DNA of 64,000 nt from an uncultured Prevotella sp. (GTDB lineage Bacteria; Bacteroidota; Bacteroidia; Bacteroidales; Bacteroidaceae): contig CAMJGE010000011.1 of NCBI GenBank assembly GCA_946405145.1, forward strand, positions 1 to 64,000. The letters are read 5' to 3'. The translations under genes and the position numbers were made by a program. Under the pieces are notes generated by a model, which saw nothing but the letters and a program-made list of their open reading frames with translations, searched no databases and had not been told where the DNA came from. Below, in pieces: positions 42,521-51,397 of this stretch (its first letter is position 1; each line of letters opens with the position of its first letter).

Positions 42521-43540
42521 TTAACCAATGAACCAGGAATATTTAGAATCCCCATGTAAAGCGTTATTAATGCCTACTGCAACATCTGTAGCATTAACGG
42601 CTCTCTGTAGGTAGGTATCAATGTAGCTTGATTTGTTGGATTCTGTAATTAAGTTGTGGAAATCAAACATGGAAATCTGGTTATCTTTCATTCCAAATGA
42701 TTCATTACGGTAGTAATCACGGCAAACTGAATTAATCTGTGAGTCCGTAATTAGTAAGCGTGGAATCTTTCTTAAAAGTGCCTGTGGGAGTGCTTGATAA
42801 AGACGCATACGACCTACGACCTGTGCAAACTGTGTTTCACTTAAATAGGTGTTGGATAGTGTCTGTAAAAGGTGCAAATCTCTACTAGGGATAAAAGCAC
42901 TAAACAAGTCCATTGCAGTTTTATAGATGTCTCTTAGGCTCATAACCTCAAAGGATAGCTTAACACCATTTCCCGAAAGAATTTGGTTACTGCAAATTTT
43001 CATGCGCCAACCAATAAAGATAGAGAATTTCTCTGTTCCTCTGGTTTGTCTGTAGAGGTTCAAATCTGAATAATTACGAACTCCGCCACAGCATAATTCA
43101 AGTTTTTGCCCGTTCAGAGTCTCATAAATAGTAGGGATAGTGAAAGCAAAAGCAAGTCTCTGGTAAAACTGTGTTTTCTCAGATTCTAGCAGTTCAGATG
43201 CTTTCTTTCCTAGTGCATTAGGTGTGCGACCTCTAACAATGTGCGAAACTCTAATTTCTGGTGAATTAATAGTTTCTCCTTTGTAGAAATCACTTGCAGC
43301 GTCATGGACGCAAGAGATAAAATCTTGATGGGAGATAGTTAACTCTTGATTGCCCCAAGTAGGTACTACGCAAGACGTGGAAAGTTCCTCTAAAGTGATT
43401 GCATTAGTGTTGGCATCCAAGAAAGAGACGGAACTCTGTTTGGTGTTCACTTCTGCAATTGGTTCTACGACTTCCGCATCTGCGAAATCAAAACGGCTAC
43501 GACTTTCTGTAGTCGTAGGCATAAGAACTAATTCGTTCAT
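42521..43540 (-). CDS. DUF3871-like protein
   Basis: 339 aa; EIRVSHIVRGRTPNALGKKASELLESEKTQFYQRLAFAFTIPTI and CGGVRNYSDLNLY resemble DUF3871 of Bacteroidetes mobile elements. Confidence 0.7.
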   Translation of the reverse strand: MNELVLMPTTTESRSRFDFADAEVVEPIAEVNTKQSSVSFLDANTNAITLEELSTSCVVPTWGNQELTISHQDFISCVHDAASDFYKGETINSPEIRVSHIVRGRTPNALGKKASELLESEKTQFYQRLAFAFTIPTIYETLNGQKLELCCGGVRNYSDLNLYRQTRGTEKFSIFIGWRMKICSNQILSGNGVKLSFEVMSLRDIYKTAMDLFSAFIPSRDLHLLQTLSNTYLSETQFAQVVGRMRLYQALPQALLRKIPRLLITDSQINSVCRDYYRNESFGMKDNQISMFDFHNLITESNKSSYIDTYLQRAVNATDVAVGINNALHGDSKYSWFIG

Positions 43541-44039
43541 AAGCTAAAATTTTGAAATTAAACAATATAGTGAATTAACACGAAAATTCAATTTCATGTG
43601 CTTATCTGAAACCAATGATTAGTTTGGATAAGCATTCTTTTTACTTTAGATATAGGTGGAGGTGCTAGGGGGTAGTAAGCCGTTGCATACATGAATTTCA
43701 GAAATAGTTTCCATAGGTACAGGGAGAGGGGGATAGTAAAATCAGCACCTTATATATATAATAATATGGAATAGGTGATTTTTGGTGATACTACAGGATC
43801 TAGATTCTTATATAAGTTGAAATCTGCGAGACTAGGCATTATTATACGACTAGAATTGTCTGTTCTATACTTTATGTTATAGATGCAGACTGTAGATTAA
43901 GTTGGAGTAATATTCAGAAATTGGATGGGAGAAGTGCACCCTAATAGCCATTTTACGTTAAATTATTCTACTTTTTAAATGATAGAGGGGGGATTATCAG
44001 ATTTAATGTTTATTTTTGAGGAAAAATATATGTGGGCTT

Positions 44040-44936
44040 ATGGAAGAAATGGAATATGTGAAGTATTATTGTGATCATCTATTAGATAAGGCTATAATAG
44101 ATAAGGAAGAATATGTATTTAATGATATTTCCCTTATAGATGATTGGTTGGCAGAAACTAATGCAGAGAAGTTGGGCATAAAGAAAGATGTGTTTGTAGA
44201 TGAAGTTTCCAAAAGATACAATAGTCATACAAAACCTCTTAATTATGATGCCTTATGGAAACTAGGTCTATATTTATATCATTACATTTATCTTTTCCCT
44301 GTTACATATACAGAATATGGAATGGTAGATGAGTATATTGAACTATTCACATTCATTGCAAAGAACGGACTTAATAAGATTCAATTCTATGCTTCTAATA
44401 ATGGTAAGAACAAAACCGTTACCATTAATAATGAAAAGCTTGTAGATATGATAGCAACTTATATTATAAACGAACACAATAAACTTATAACAGAGGATAG
44501 TCTAAAGAACTTCGACTTTGATATAAGCAAAATTAAAGCATCTAAGGATGTAGATAATACGACCACATTGAAATATGCTTTTATTCAAGAACTCACTAGT
44601 TTCTTTTTAAAATGGTTTAATATAGATAAACTTACCACTCCCATGAAAATAGTGATAATGACTATTGTCATGGTATTCAACAAAGAAAGTTTTAATAAGA
44701 AAGAACGTAGTACGGAGGTTAATAGAGATAGTGATGATACTTTGGATATGAAGTACAATAGGCTTATGTCTGATGCTAAGAAAGATAGACTAATTAAAAT
44801 AATGCACTCACATGAGGTTGGTTTACTTGAAAAAGACCCTATGCCTTTTACAATAATGATGAATCCTAAGACCATAAAGATTCGTTCAGAATACTTCGAA
44901 ATGTTAAAGAAGTATCGGAAAGAAAAAGAAAAATAG
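44040..44936 (+). CDS. Hypothetical protein of the element
   Basis: About 298 aa ORF with AT-rich codon usage; no family recognised. Confidence 0.6.
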   Translation: MEEMEYVKYYCDHLLDKAIIDKEEYVFNDISLIDDWLAETNAEKLGIKKDVFVDEVSKRYNSHTKPLNYDALWKLGLYLYHYIYLFPVTYTEYGMVDEYIELFTFIAKNGLNKIQFYASNNGKNKTVTINNEKLVDMIATYIINEHNKLITEDSLKNFDFDISKIKASKDVDNTTTLKYAFIQELTSFFLKWFNIDKLTTPMKIVIMTIVMVFNKESFNKKERSTEVNRDSDDTLDMKYNRLMSDAKKDRLIKIMHSHEVGLLEKDPMPFTIMMNPKTIKIRSEYFEMLKKYRKEKEK

Positions 44937-44965
44937 TCCGATAATCAACACATTTAAAATACCCA

Positions 44966-44973
44966 TACCTTTG
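44966..44973 (+). promoter_or_regulatory. -7 box TACCTTTG embedded in an inverted repeat
   Basis: TAnnTTTG upstream of the DGQHR-like gene. Confidence 0.55.
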
Positions 44974-45050
44974 CTGCCGTAAAACAAGATATTAAATGTT
45001 TAACGGCGAGCCAGATGCCATAATAAATCCCAAAGGCATGGGTAATTAAA

Positions 45051-45872
45051 ATGAAGAAAGAAATAATTTCTTTAAGTGAATTATTAAAGTCTGGTAAAAA
45101 AATAGCCTTTATTAAAGGTAACAGACAAGTAAACAACAAAAACGTAAAGTCCAAAAAGGCTTCATTTCTAAAGTTTGGAATGAACCTTATCCCTCTCATG
45201 TACGTTTCTGGAGAAAAAGCAATTGCTGATGGGTGTACCCTCATTGATGCTAAAACAGGAGCTGAGATTGATGCAGAACACGCCCAAGAGTACATTGCTA
45301 TTGTTGATGGTCAGCACCGTCTTACTGCTGCAATGGAAGATGAACTCAGTGAAGACAATCTGTTTCTTTTTGAGTGCTACAATGAGGCGAACACTAAAGA
45401 ACTTGTTGCAAGTACCAACATTGATTCTAATCCTTGGGATGGTAGAGACTATGCCTATAGCGCAGTCATGTTTAATCAGGAGAGTAAACTTGCTCAAATG
45501 GCTAATGAATTAGCAGAAGCTGGCTATGCTATCAGTACCATTGGATTGATTTTGTACTTCAAGAGCGGTAAGTTTGGAAAGAAAGACCTCTCCTATATCA
45601 TGGAGGGTAAGGATGCTAGGGAAGGCTATAATCTTGAAAGAGCAGAGTATTTCTTGGAGAAAGCACGTGTTAAGTTTGAAGATGTATTTATTGGGAAAAA
45701 ATATCTGATTTCTGCTGTCAGCGACCTATCATCTGATGAAGGTTACAGAAGAGTGTGTGATGTACTCCCGAAGCTATCATCAAACAACGTGAAACGCATT
45801 CTAGATGAAAAGTCTGATGAAAAGATTGCTCTTATAAAAACTTTGCTCCAGAATCTTTTGGAAAAGAACTAA
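45051..45872 (+). CDS. DGQHR / ParB-N-like protein
   Basis: 273 aa; YIAIVDGQHRLTAAMED, VASTNIDSNPWDGRDYA. Confidence 0.65.
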   Translation: MKKEIISLSELLKSGKKIAFIKGNRQVNNKNVKSKKASFLKFGMNLIPLMYVSGEKAIADGCTLIDAKTGAEIDAEHAQEYIAIVDGQHRLTAAMEDELSEDNLFLFECYNEANTKELVASTNIDSNPWDGRDYAYSAVMFNQESKLAQMANELAEAGYAISTIGLILYFKSGKFGKKDLSYIMEGKDAREGYNLERAEYFLEKARVKFEDVFIGKKYLISAVSDLSSDEGYRRVCDVLPKLSSNNVKRILDEKSDEKIALIKTLLQNLLEKN

Positions 45873-45888
45873 AAACAAGTATCTAATG

Positions 45889-45925
45889 CTAATAAGGGCT
45901 GACTAGTTTTGCTAGCCAGCCTTTT
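45889..45925. terminator. Hairpin terminator between convergent genes in element
   Basis: GGGCTGACTAG ttttg CTAGCCAGCC followed by TTTTT. Confidence 0.7.
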
Positions 45926-47603
45926 TATTAATTACGATGATCTTCCATTCGTCCATATTGTAAATATCCTTCATTTCCTTAAAAGTGTATGCAGTTGGAA
46001 TGGTCTCAAAAGAATCTGGATTTACAATAGGTACCATGACTTTATGTTTTCCCACATCATAGGTAAATGTTGAAGGGAGAGAATATAATATAGCACCATT
46101 ATAATTCGTATAAGCGTATAGTGTTTCCAATCCGTTTTTATAAGTAATGACAATAAAGCCACTGCGAGGCGTCTCAGAATAATATGTTACTTTACTAAGT
46201 AATCTTTTATACACTTCTGCTTTCTGGTGTTCATCGAAGCCGTCAAGTTCACGCTGGCCTTGGATATTATTAATATCATCAATCTTCTTCTTATTTTTAG
46301 CAATTTCTTTTTTTGTAGCTTTTATAGTCTGCTCTGTTTTTTCTTTTTCTTTATCAAGTGATTCAAATTTTGCTTGTAGTGCTTTAGCCAAATTATCATT
46401 TTCTGTATCAGCTATCCTATCAATAAGGTTTGATTGTTTCTTCTCAAAGTCTGTAATGTCCTTTTGTAAATCAATAATTCTATCATAAAGAGTAGAATTG
46501 ATAGCAAGTATTTTGGCAATCTCTTCATCATTTTTAGCTTTGTATTCTTTGTTAAGAGATATTGCTCTAACACTACTCCACACCGCAAAATTTAGTGCAT
46601 CAAAATGTATAGCAGAATTTTTACAGGTAGATTTTGTATAATGTCTTCCATACCTATTCATTTTATCTGCACAGACATATCTTAATCCATCTTGATTAGA
46701 AGCATAAGTAAAGTTGCTTCCACAGGCACACTTCGCTATTCCTTTTAGTGGGTTATAGTGTTTGGTAGAAACTCCTTTTAACAGCTTGTTTGATTCCAAT
46801 TTTTCTTGCACTAAGTTCCAAACATCGTCTGGAATCATTTTATCTATGTAATATGTTTGTCCTTTCCAGATTCTTCTGCCATTATAAATAGGATTCCTTA
46901 GTATTTTTAAAGTGGTAGTATTGCTGAATAAGGCTTTGCGGTTGGGTTTGGCTCCAAGTTCCCTCATTTTTTCTCCTACGTCTCTAGCAGTGTACCCTTG
47001 AATAACAAGGTCATACATAAGTCGTACAAATGCCGAGTTCTTTTCATCAAATACCAATATGGTTTTGGCAACATCGTGACCTCCAGTATATGAAGGATTA
47101 GGGGCTGATTTAAATCCGAAGGGTACAGTCGCATCAGTCTGCATATTAGGGGTAATGGCGATTTTACTATACTTACCTGTAGCCATTCTCTTGGCAATCC
47201 TCATTCTTTCATCGGCTGAGCCATAAGCTTTAATTGAAAGCTTGAGAAAATCCATTATATCCAAATTCTCGCCAGCCTTGTAAATCTTATCTGGTTCATC
47301 AAGTAGTACCAAATCCATTTTGCTTATGATAGAGTGTATAAGACTAAGTGTACCAAAAACATCTTCTTGTCTGCTTATTCTTGAAAGTTCGCTTACAAGA
47401 ATCATATCCGCATCGTTTTTGGAAAGCTTCAGAATTTTATCAAGACCAGACCTTTCATCTGCTCCCTTTGCTCCAGAAACCTTATCTGACTCCAATCTTA
47501 TTAAGCTGTATCCTCTCTCAGAACAATACTTTCTGATTAGTTGCTTTTGCCGTTCTAGATCTTGTTTTTCAGTCGAAACTCTAATGTAGCCTATAACCTT
47601 CAT
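45912..47603 (-). CDS. Large serine recombinase (integrase of the element)
   Basis: 563 aa; IGYIRVSTEKQDLERQ, VSELSRISRQ, zinc-ribbon KCACGSNF...C...C, C-terminal coiled coil. Confidence 0.95.
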   Translation of the reverse strand: MKVIGYIRVSTEKQDLERQKQLIRKYCSERGYSLIRLESDKVSGAKGADERSGLDKILKLSKNDADMILVSELSRISRQEDVFGTLSLIHSIISKMDLVLLDEPDKIYKAGENLDIMDFLKLSIKAYGSADERMRIAKRMATGKYSKIAITPNMQTDATVPFGFKSAPNPSYTGGHDVAKTILVFDEKNSAFVRLMYDLVIQGYTARDVGEKMRELGAKPNRKALFSNTTTLKILRNPIYNGRRIWKGQTYYIDKMIPDDVWNLVQEKLESNKLLKGVSTKHYNPLKGIAKCACGSNFTYASNQDGLRYVCADKMNRYGRHYTKSTCKNSAIHFDALNFAVWSSVRAISLNKEYKAKNDEEIAKILAINSTLYDRIIDLQKDITDFEKKQSNLIDRIADTENDNLAKALQAKFESLDKEKEKTEQTIKATKKEIAKNKKKIDDINNIQGQRELDGFDEHQKAEVYKRLLSKVTYYSETPRSGFIVITYKNGLETLYAYTNYNGAILYSLPSTFTYDVGKHKVMVPIVNPDSFETIPTAYTFKEMKDIYNMDEWKIIVINKKAG

Positions 47604-47679
47604 AATGTCTCAAATAATTAATTTGGGGGCAAAGGTATAAAAAGTATTTGAATTATCTTATAGTTGGTATGTACTTTTT

Positions 47680-47684
47680 AACTA
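47680..47684. other. attR core AACTA
   Basis: Direct repeat shared with 37232-37236; context TTTTTAACTATATCC. Confidence 0.8.
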
Positions 47685-48180
47685 TATCCAACTGCCCGAC
47701 GGGGCGAAGAGCGACACGATGAAGATCGGCGACGTGCTGGCGGAGATAGAGCTCTTTGCCCATCGCACAGGCCTGTTCGTGATCGTGGTGGTGCACCCCT
47801 CGAAGCCACAGAAGGGGGAGCAGATCGAGTCGCTCTATAACGCCTCGGGATCGGCTGAGTTCCGCAACCGTGCCGACTACGGACTGGTGCTCGTCAACGA
47901 CGACAACGCCCCTCGAGAACCTGGTTCGCCATCGCAGCTGCATCTGCTGAAGGTGATCGTCGATAAGGTGCGCGACGATGCCATGGGACACAAGGGCGTC
48001 TGTCACCTCTCGTTTGATGCGGCGAACTATCGTCACGGGGTGGTGCAGACCATCCATGTGACCGACCAGTTGAACCACTTCCGTCCGTTGCCCGTGAGCA
48101 CTCACTGCTGGCTCGACCGCTCCGAACAGCAACAGCTCGCCTTCGAAGCGCCCGATCCCGACAATGACCTGCCCTTCTGA
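47680..48180 (+). pseudogene. T7 gp4-like primase-helicase, 3' portion (separated by element)
   Basis: In-frame continuation NYIQLPDGAKSDTMKIGDVLAEIELFAHRTGLFVIVVVHPSKPQKGEQIESLYNASGSAEFRNRADYGLVLV (RecA-fold C-terminal half). Confidence 0.92.
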
Positions 48181-48181
48181 T

Positions 48182-48265
48182 TTTTTAGACAGAAGAACAA
48201 AAGGACATATTATTGTGCTTAATGATGCGCAGCCCTTATGTTTCTTATGTTCTTCTGTCTAAAAA
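48182..48265. repeat. 18-bp perfect inverted repeat pair (48182-48199 / 48248-48265)
   Basis: TTTTTAGACAGAAGAACA and its exact reverse complement TGTTCTTCTGTCTAAAAA. Confidence 0.9.
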
Positions 48266-48302
48266 TTTAATATGTTCTTATGTTCTTATTATCAAAAAAA
48301 AT

Positions 48303-48482
48303 ATGGAAGAACTGATGCAATGTATGAAGTGCGGGCAGATGCTGCCCCGGTCGAAGTTAGAACGCATGAAGACGGGCACGTACCGTCGCGTCTGCAACCA
48401 CTGCAAGTGGCTCTACTACGTAAAGCCCTCCCGCGACCGCCGCATCCTCCGCGAACTGGCCGCCCGTCACCGCCAACCGTAG
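48303..48482 (+). CDS. Small zinc-finger-like protein
   Basis: 59 aa; CMKCGQ...CNHCKW (two CxxC pairs). Confidence 0.6.
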   Translation: MEELMQCMKCGQMLPRSKLERMKTGTYRRVCNHCKWLYYVKPSRDRRILRELAARHRQP

Positions 48483-48490
48483 CCCCTCGC

Positions 48491-48579
48491 AAAAAGTAAC
48501 TAATCGCCTTCCGAAAAGTAACTTTTCACCCCTCAAAAAGTAATGAATCACCAGGCGAAAAGTTACTTTTCACAAAAGG
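48491..48579. repeat. Four iteron-like repeats with exact 22-bp period
   Basis: AAAAAGTAAC at 48491, GAAAAGTAAC at 48513, AAAAAGTAAT at 48535, GAAAAGTTAC at 48557; even copies are near-palindromes (GAAAAGTWACTTTTC). Confidence 0.85.
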
Positions 48580-48627
48580 ATAGCAATGAAATTCCTTAAA
48601 AAACTTGTAAGGAATCAAATTAATTTG

Positions 48628-48635
48628 TATTTTTG
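48628..48635 (+). promoter_or_regulatory. -7 box TATTTTTG upstream of the DUF3791/DUF3990 operon
   Basis: TAnnTTTG match 26 bp upstream of the ATG at 48661. Confidence 0.55.
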
Positions 48636-48660
48636 CAGCAGATAATAAGAAGCAATAGAT

Positions 48661-48876
48661 ATGAGCAAGTACGAAATCCCATTCCTGACAGCATGTATAC
48701 AGGCTTTTGGACGGCGCTTTTCCATGACCCGGCAAGCGGCGTTCCGCTATCTGCATGAGCATAAGGGATTGGCCTTTCTTATCGAGTTCTACGATGTTGA
48801 GCATTTGCAGTCGATGGACGAAACGATAGACGACTTGCTCGTCATCTGCCAAAAGAATGGAGGAACGTTGGCATGA
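48661..48876 (+). CDS. DUF3791 family protein
   Basis: 71 aa; FLTACIQAFGRRFSMTRQAAFRYLHEHKGLAFLIEFYDVEHLQSMDETIDDLL. Confidence 0.75.
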   Translation: MSKYEIPFLTACIQAFGRRFSMTRQAAFRYLHEHKGLAFLIEFYDVEHLQSMDETIDDLLVICQKNGGTLA

Positions 48877-49361
48877 CGCTATATCACGGCACAAACGCAG
48901 ACATCGAAGCCATCGACCTCACGAAAGGCTTACGATACAAGGATTTCGGTAAAGGATTTTATCTTACCCCCGATAAAACGACAGCCATTCGTATGGCTCA
49001 GAAGAAAGCGCGTCTTTTCGGAGGTATCCCAACGCTCATTACCTACGAACTGGATGAGTCTGCGTTGCAGTCAGATTTGAGGGTAAAGATATTCCCGGTG
49101 AAGGCCAGTGTTGAATGGTTTTTGTTTGTGGATGCCAATCGTGACAGGAAAAATACTGAACCGATACATGACTATGACATCGTGATCGGACCTATTGCTG
49201 ACGATGGGGTAGTCCTCCAATTGACCAATTATCGCGAAGGCATCTATACTCCAGAGCAGGCTGCCCAGTTGCTTCAGGATAAATATCTCGATCAGCAGTA
49301 TTTCTTTGGAACAGAACGTGCATTATCATATCTCCATAAAATAAACGCAGAAACCGTATGA
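48873..49361 (+). CDS. DUF3990 family protein (ADP-ribosyltransferase-like)
   Basis: 162 aa; LYHGTNADIEAIDLTKGLRYKDFGKGFYLTPDKTTAIRMAQKKA; ART-like H-G / FGKGFYLT pattern. Confidence 0.8.
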   Translation: MTLYHGTNADIEAIDLTKGLRYKDFGKGFYLTPDKTTAIRMAQKKARLFGGIPTLITYELDESALQSDLRVKIFPVKASVEWFLFVDANRDRKNTEPIHDYDIVIGPIADDGVVLQLTNYREGIYTPEQAAQLLQDKYLDQQYFFGTERALSYLHKINAETV

Positions 49362-49570
49362 ACGAGCCCAATCATCATCAGATAGCCACATTTCTTATTG
49401 ACTACGCCCTGAGCGAGTTGGTGAAATACGTGATGGAGGATACGGGGTGCTCCATTGAGGAGGCGATGGAACGCGTTTATAATTCAGATTTGATGCCAGC
49501 GTTGCAGGATGAAGAGGGAGAACTCTACGTCCAAAGCCCAGCATATCTGTATGAATTGATGAATCAATAA
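49358..49570 (+). CDS. Small DUF3791-like partner protein
   Basis: 70 aa; FLIDYALSELVKYVMEDTGCSIEEAMERVYNSDLMPALQDEEGELYVQSPAYLYELM; 4-bp overlap with DUF3990 gene. Confidence 0.6.
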   Translation: MNEPNHHQIATFLIDYALSELVKYVMEDTGCSIEEAMERVYNSDLMPALQDEEGELYVQSPAYLYELMNQ

Positions 49571-49621
49571 AAAAGGGTAATTTGTTTGACTATTGAAAAA
49601 ACAAATCTAAATTATTTCTAT

Positions 49622-50275
49622 ATGAAGAAGAGTCTTTTATTGTTGATGATGGTCTTACTTTTGGCATTGACCTCGTTTGCGCAAACTGAACACATGAAGT
49701 TTATGGGTATTCCCATTGACGGCTCTTTAAAGTCATTTTGTTCGCAGTTAAAGAAAAAAGGGTTTGATAGAGATCCATATGAAACAAGGCGTAAAGACAG
49801 TAGAATATACATTGGAGAGTTTGCAGGACACAATTCTAAAGTTTTTGTGTATTCTGATGCAAAAACTAACAATGTTCATAGTGTAATAGTCAATATCCCT
49901 TCGTATGAAGAAGATGTGGCACTTAGTATTTATAACAATCTTAGGCAGATGTTAATTGAAAAATATAGTGAGGATGTTGGAGTAAAAGAATATAAATGGC
50001 TGAATGAAAGATATGCCGATAAAATTCGAGAAGGGAAATTGACTGAATTGAAATGGCTATATGAAAAAAGAGATGATGACGGTTATGATGTTACATATAT
50101 TGTTTTGCCTCGTCCAACATCTGATAATATTTCAAATGAATTAGGGTTTATCACGATAAATGTTCGAAAAGACTATTCATTTGTGTATAAAAGAACAGAA
50201 TATAATGTAGTAATCTCATATTCCGATACCCAGAATTACAACCTGTATCATGGTAATATGCAAGATGACTTATAA
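49622..50275 (+). CDS. Secreted hypothetical protein
   Basis: Signal peptide MKKSLLLLMMVLLLALTSFAQ; MKFMGIPIDGSLKSFCSQLKKKGF. Confidence 0.65.
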   Translation: MKKSLLLLMMVLLLALTSFAQTEHMKFMGIPIDGSLKSFCSQLKKKGFDRDPYETRRKDSRIYIGEFAGHNSKVFVYSDAKTNNVHSVIVNIPSYEEDVALSIYNNLRQMLIEKYSEDVGVKEYKWLNERYADKIREGKLTELKWLYEKRDDDGYDVTYIVLPRPTSDNISNELGFITINVRKDYSFVYKRTEYNVVISYSDTQNYNLYHGNMQDDL

Positions 50276-50293
50276 TGTTATTAAAGCATATTT

Positions 50294-51046
50294 ATGATAA
50301 CATCTTCCATGACATACAAGGAAATGTATGATCACTTGGCTGCAGATTTGGGAAAAGTTGAGTATAGAAAAGCGTATTATCTTCCGAAAGCAGTCAAGGA
50401 GTTCCGTAAGGCAGTTAAGTTCCCTATATGGAAATGGTATGAATACAAGGTTCCGTCTACTAATAACAAATATGTTATTTTCTATTATGCTGAGAATGCC
50501 AACTTTGTAGAAAAACCTAAAACAGGGTACTTTTTGGATGTCTTTTTTGATAAACAGAGATACGTTGTCAAGTGGGGAGTATGTGGCTATCGTTATACGC
50601 CAGAAAGTCCCATTAAGGCGATACGTCAAATACACGCCTATACCAGTCATTTCTTACATCGATACAACGAGAGATATATAAAGGACGACTCACTATCAGC
50701 AAATGATATTGCATGTCGATATTTGTCGAGAAATGACATTGCTATGCCAATAGAGATAAACGAATCCATCAACAAGAACATAGAAAACTACGGAGAGGGA
50801 GCAAAACAAGGTTTTCGTGTCCGAGACGGTATTTGCTTTACTCGCACAGGTTGCGAGGGGGATAGAGATAAGAATAGGGTTGATGCAATGGTGATTGTTT
50901 ATACAACGTTTATGTCAGAGTATAAGATGACTGACAGCCAACGATTTGCTATAGACAAAGAACATTGGGAGAAGTGGACTCAATCTTATATGGACTTCAT
51001 AAAAGAATCTAATAATGGAGTTCTTTCACTTAAACTTGATCCTTGA
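50294..51046 (+). CDS. Hypothetical protein
   Basis: 250 aa ORF; no recognised family. Confidence 0.55.
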   Translation: MITSSMTYKEMYDHLAADLGKVEYRKAYYLPKAVKEFRKAVKFPIWKWYEYKVPSTNNKYVIFYYAENANFVEKPKTGYFLDVFFDKQRYVVKWGVCGYRYTPESPIKAIRQIHAYTSHFLHRYNERYIKDDSLSANDIACRYLSRNDIAMPIEINESINKNIENYGEGAKQGFRVRDGICFTRTGCEGDRDKNRVDAMVIVYTTFMSEYKMTDSQRFAIDKEHWEKWTQSYMDFIKESNNGVLSLKLDP

Positions 51047-51252
51047 GTTTTTTCTTCAAAAACATTCCGCACGAAGAGGCATTTATAGGATGTACTATTA
51101 TCGGAATCTTCTTCGATTCTTGTGTCGCATAGCGAGACAAGAAAATCGACATGAGATGCTGTTTGAACGTAGTGAGTTCATCGAATGATTACGATAATCG
51201 GACAGCCGGCCTCTGAGCTCAGGACGTTTTTGCACTCTTTCTTTTGTTTCGG

Positions 51253-51278
51253 TTTTCTTTCTGGTGACAGAAAGAAAA
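51253..51278. terminator. Hairpin with 11-bp perfect arms (TTTTCTTTCTG gtga CAGAAAGAAAA)
   Basis: Located between the accessory region and the PP2C operon. Confidence 0.5.
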
Positions 51279-51340
51279 TGAAATGTTAATCATTAACTAT
51301 TTTTAAGGGGCGAGGTGGCGGTTGATAGCGTAAAATTTCG

Positions 51341-51348
51341 TATATTTG
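51341..51348 (+). promoter_or_regulatory. -7 box TATATTTG upstream of the PP2C/STAS/spike operon
   Basis: TAnnTTTG match 50 bp upstream of the ATG at 51398. Confidence 0.6.
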
Positions 51349-51397
51349 CAACTGTTGTTCCCTATTTGTGGACAGACTATAACTAAAAAGTTAAAAC

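Larger units (their letters stand above)
37232..47679. mobile_element. About 10.4-kb serine-integrase element inserted in the primase-helicase gene
   Basis: AACTA at both junctions; large serine recombinase gene adjacent to the right end; removing it fuses LLLDPFN to YIQLPDGAK in frame. Confidence 0.93.

Noticed and set aside
48491-48579. Could the 22-bp-period array be a CRISPR?
   Set aside because: No unique spacers between repeats, degenerate palindromic units, no cas genes in window.
51100-51230. Short hairpin-rich segment (CTTGTGTCGCATAGCGAGACAAG) as an RNA gene
   Set aside because: Looks like a degenerate intergenic palindrome or remnant; no recognisable ncRNA family.
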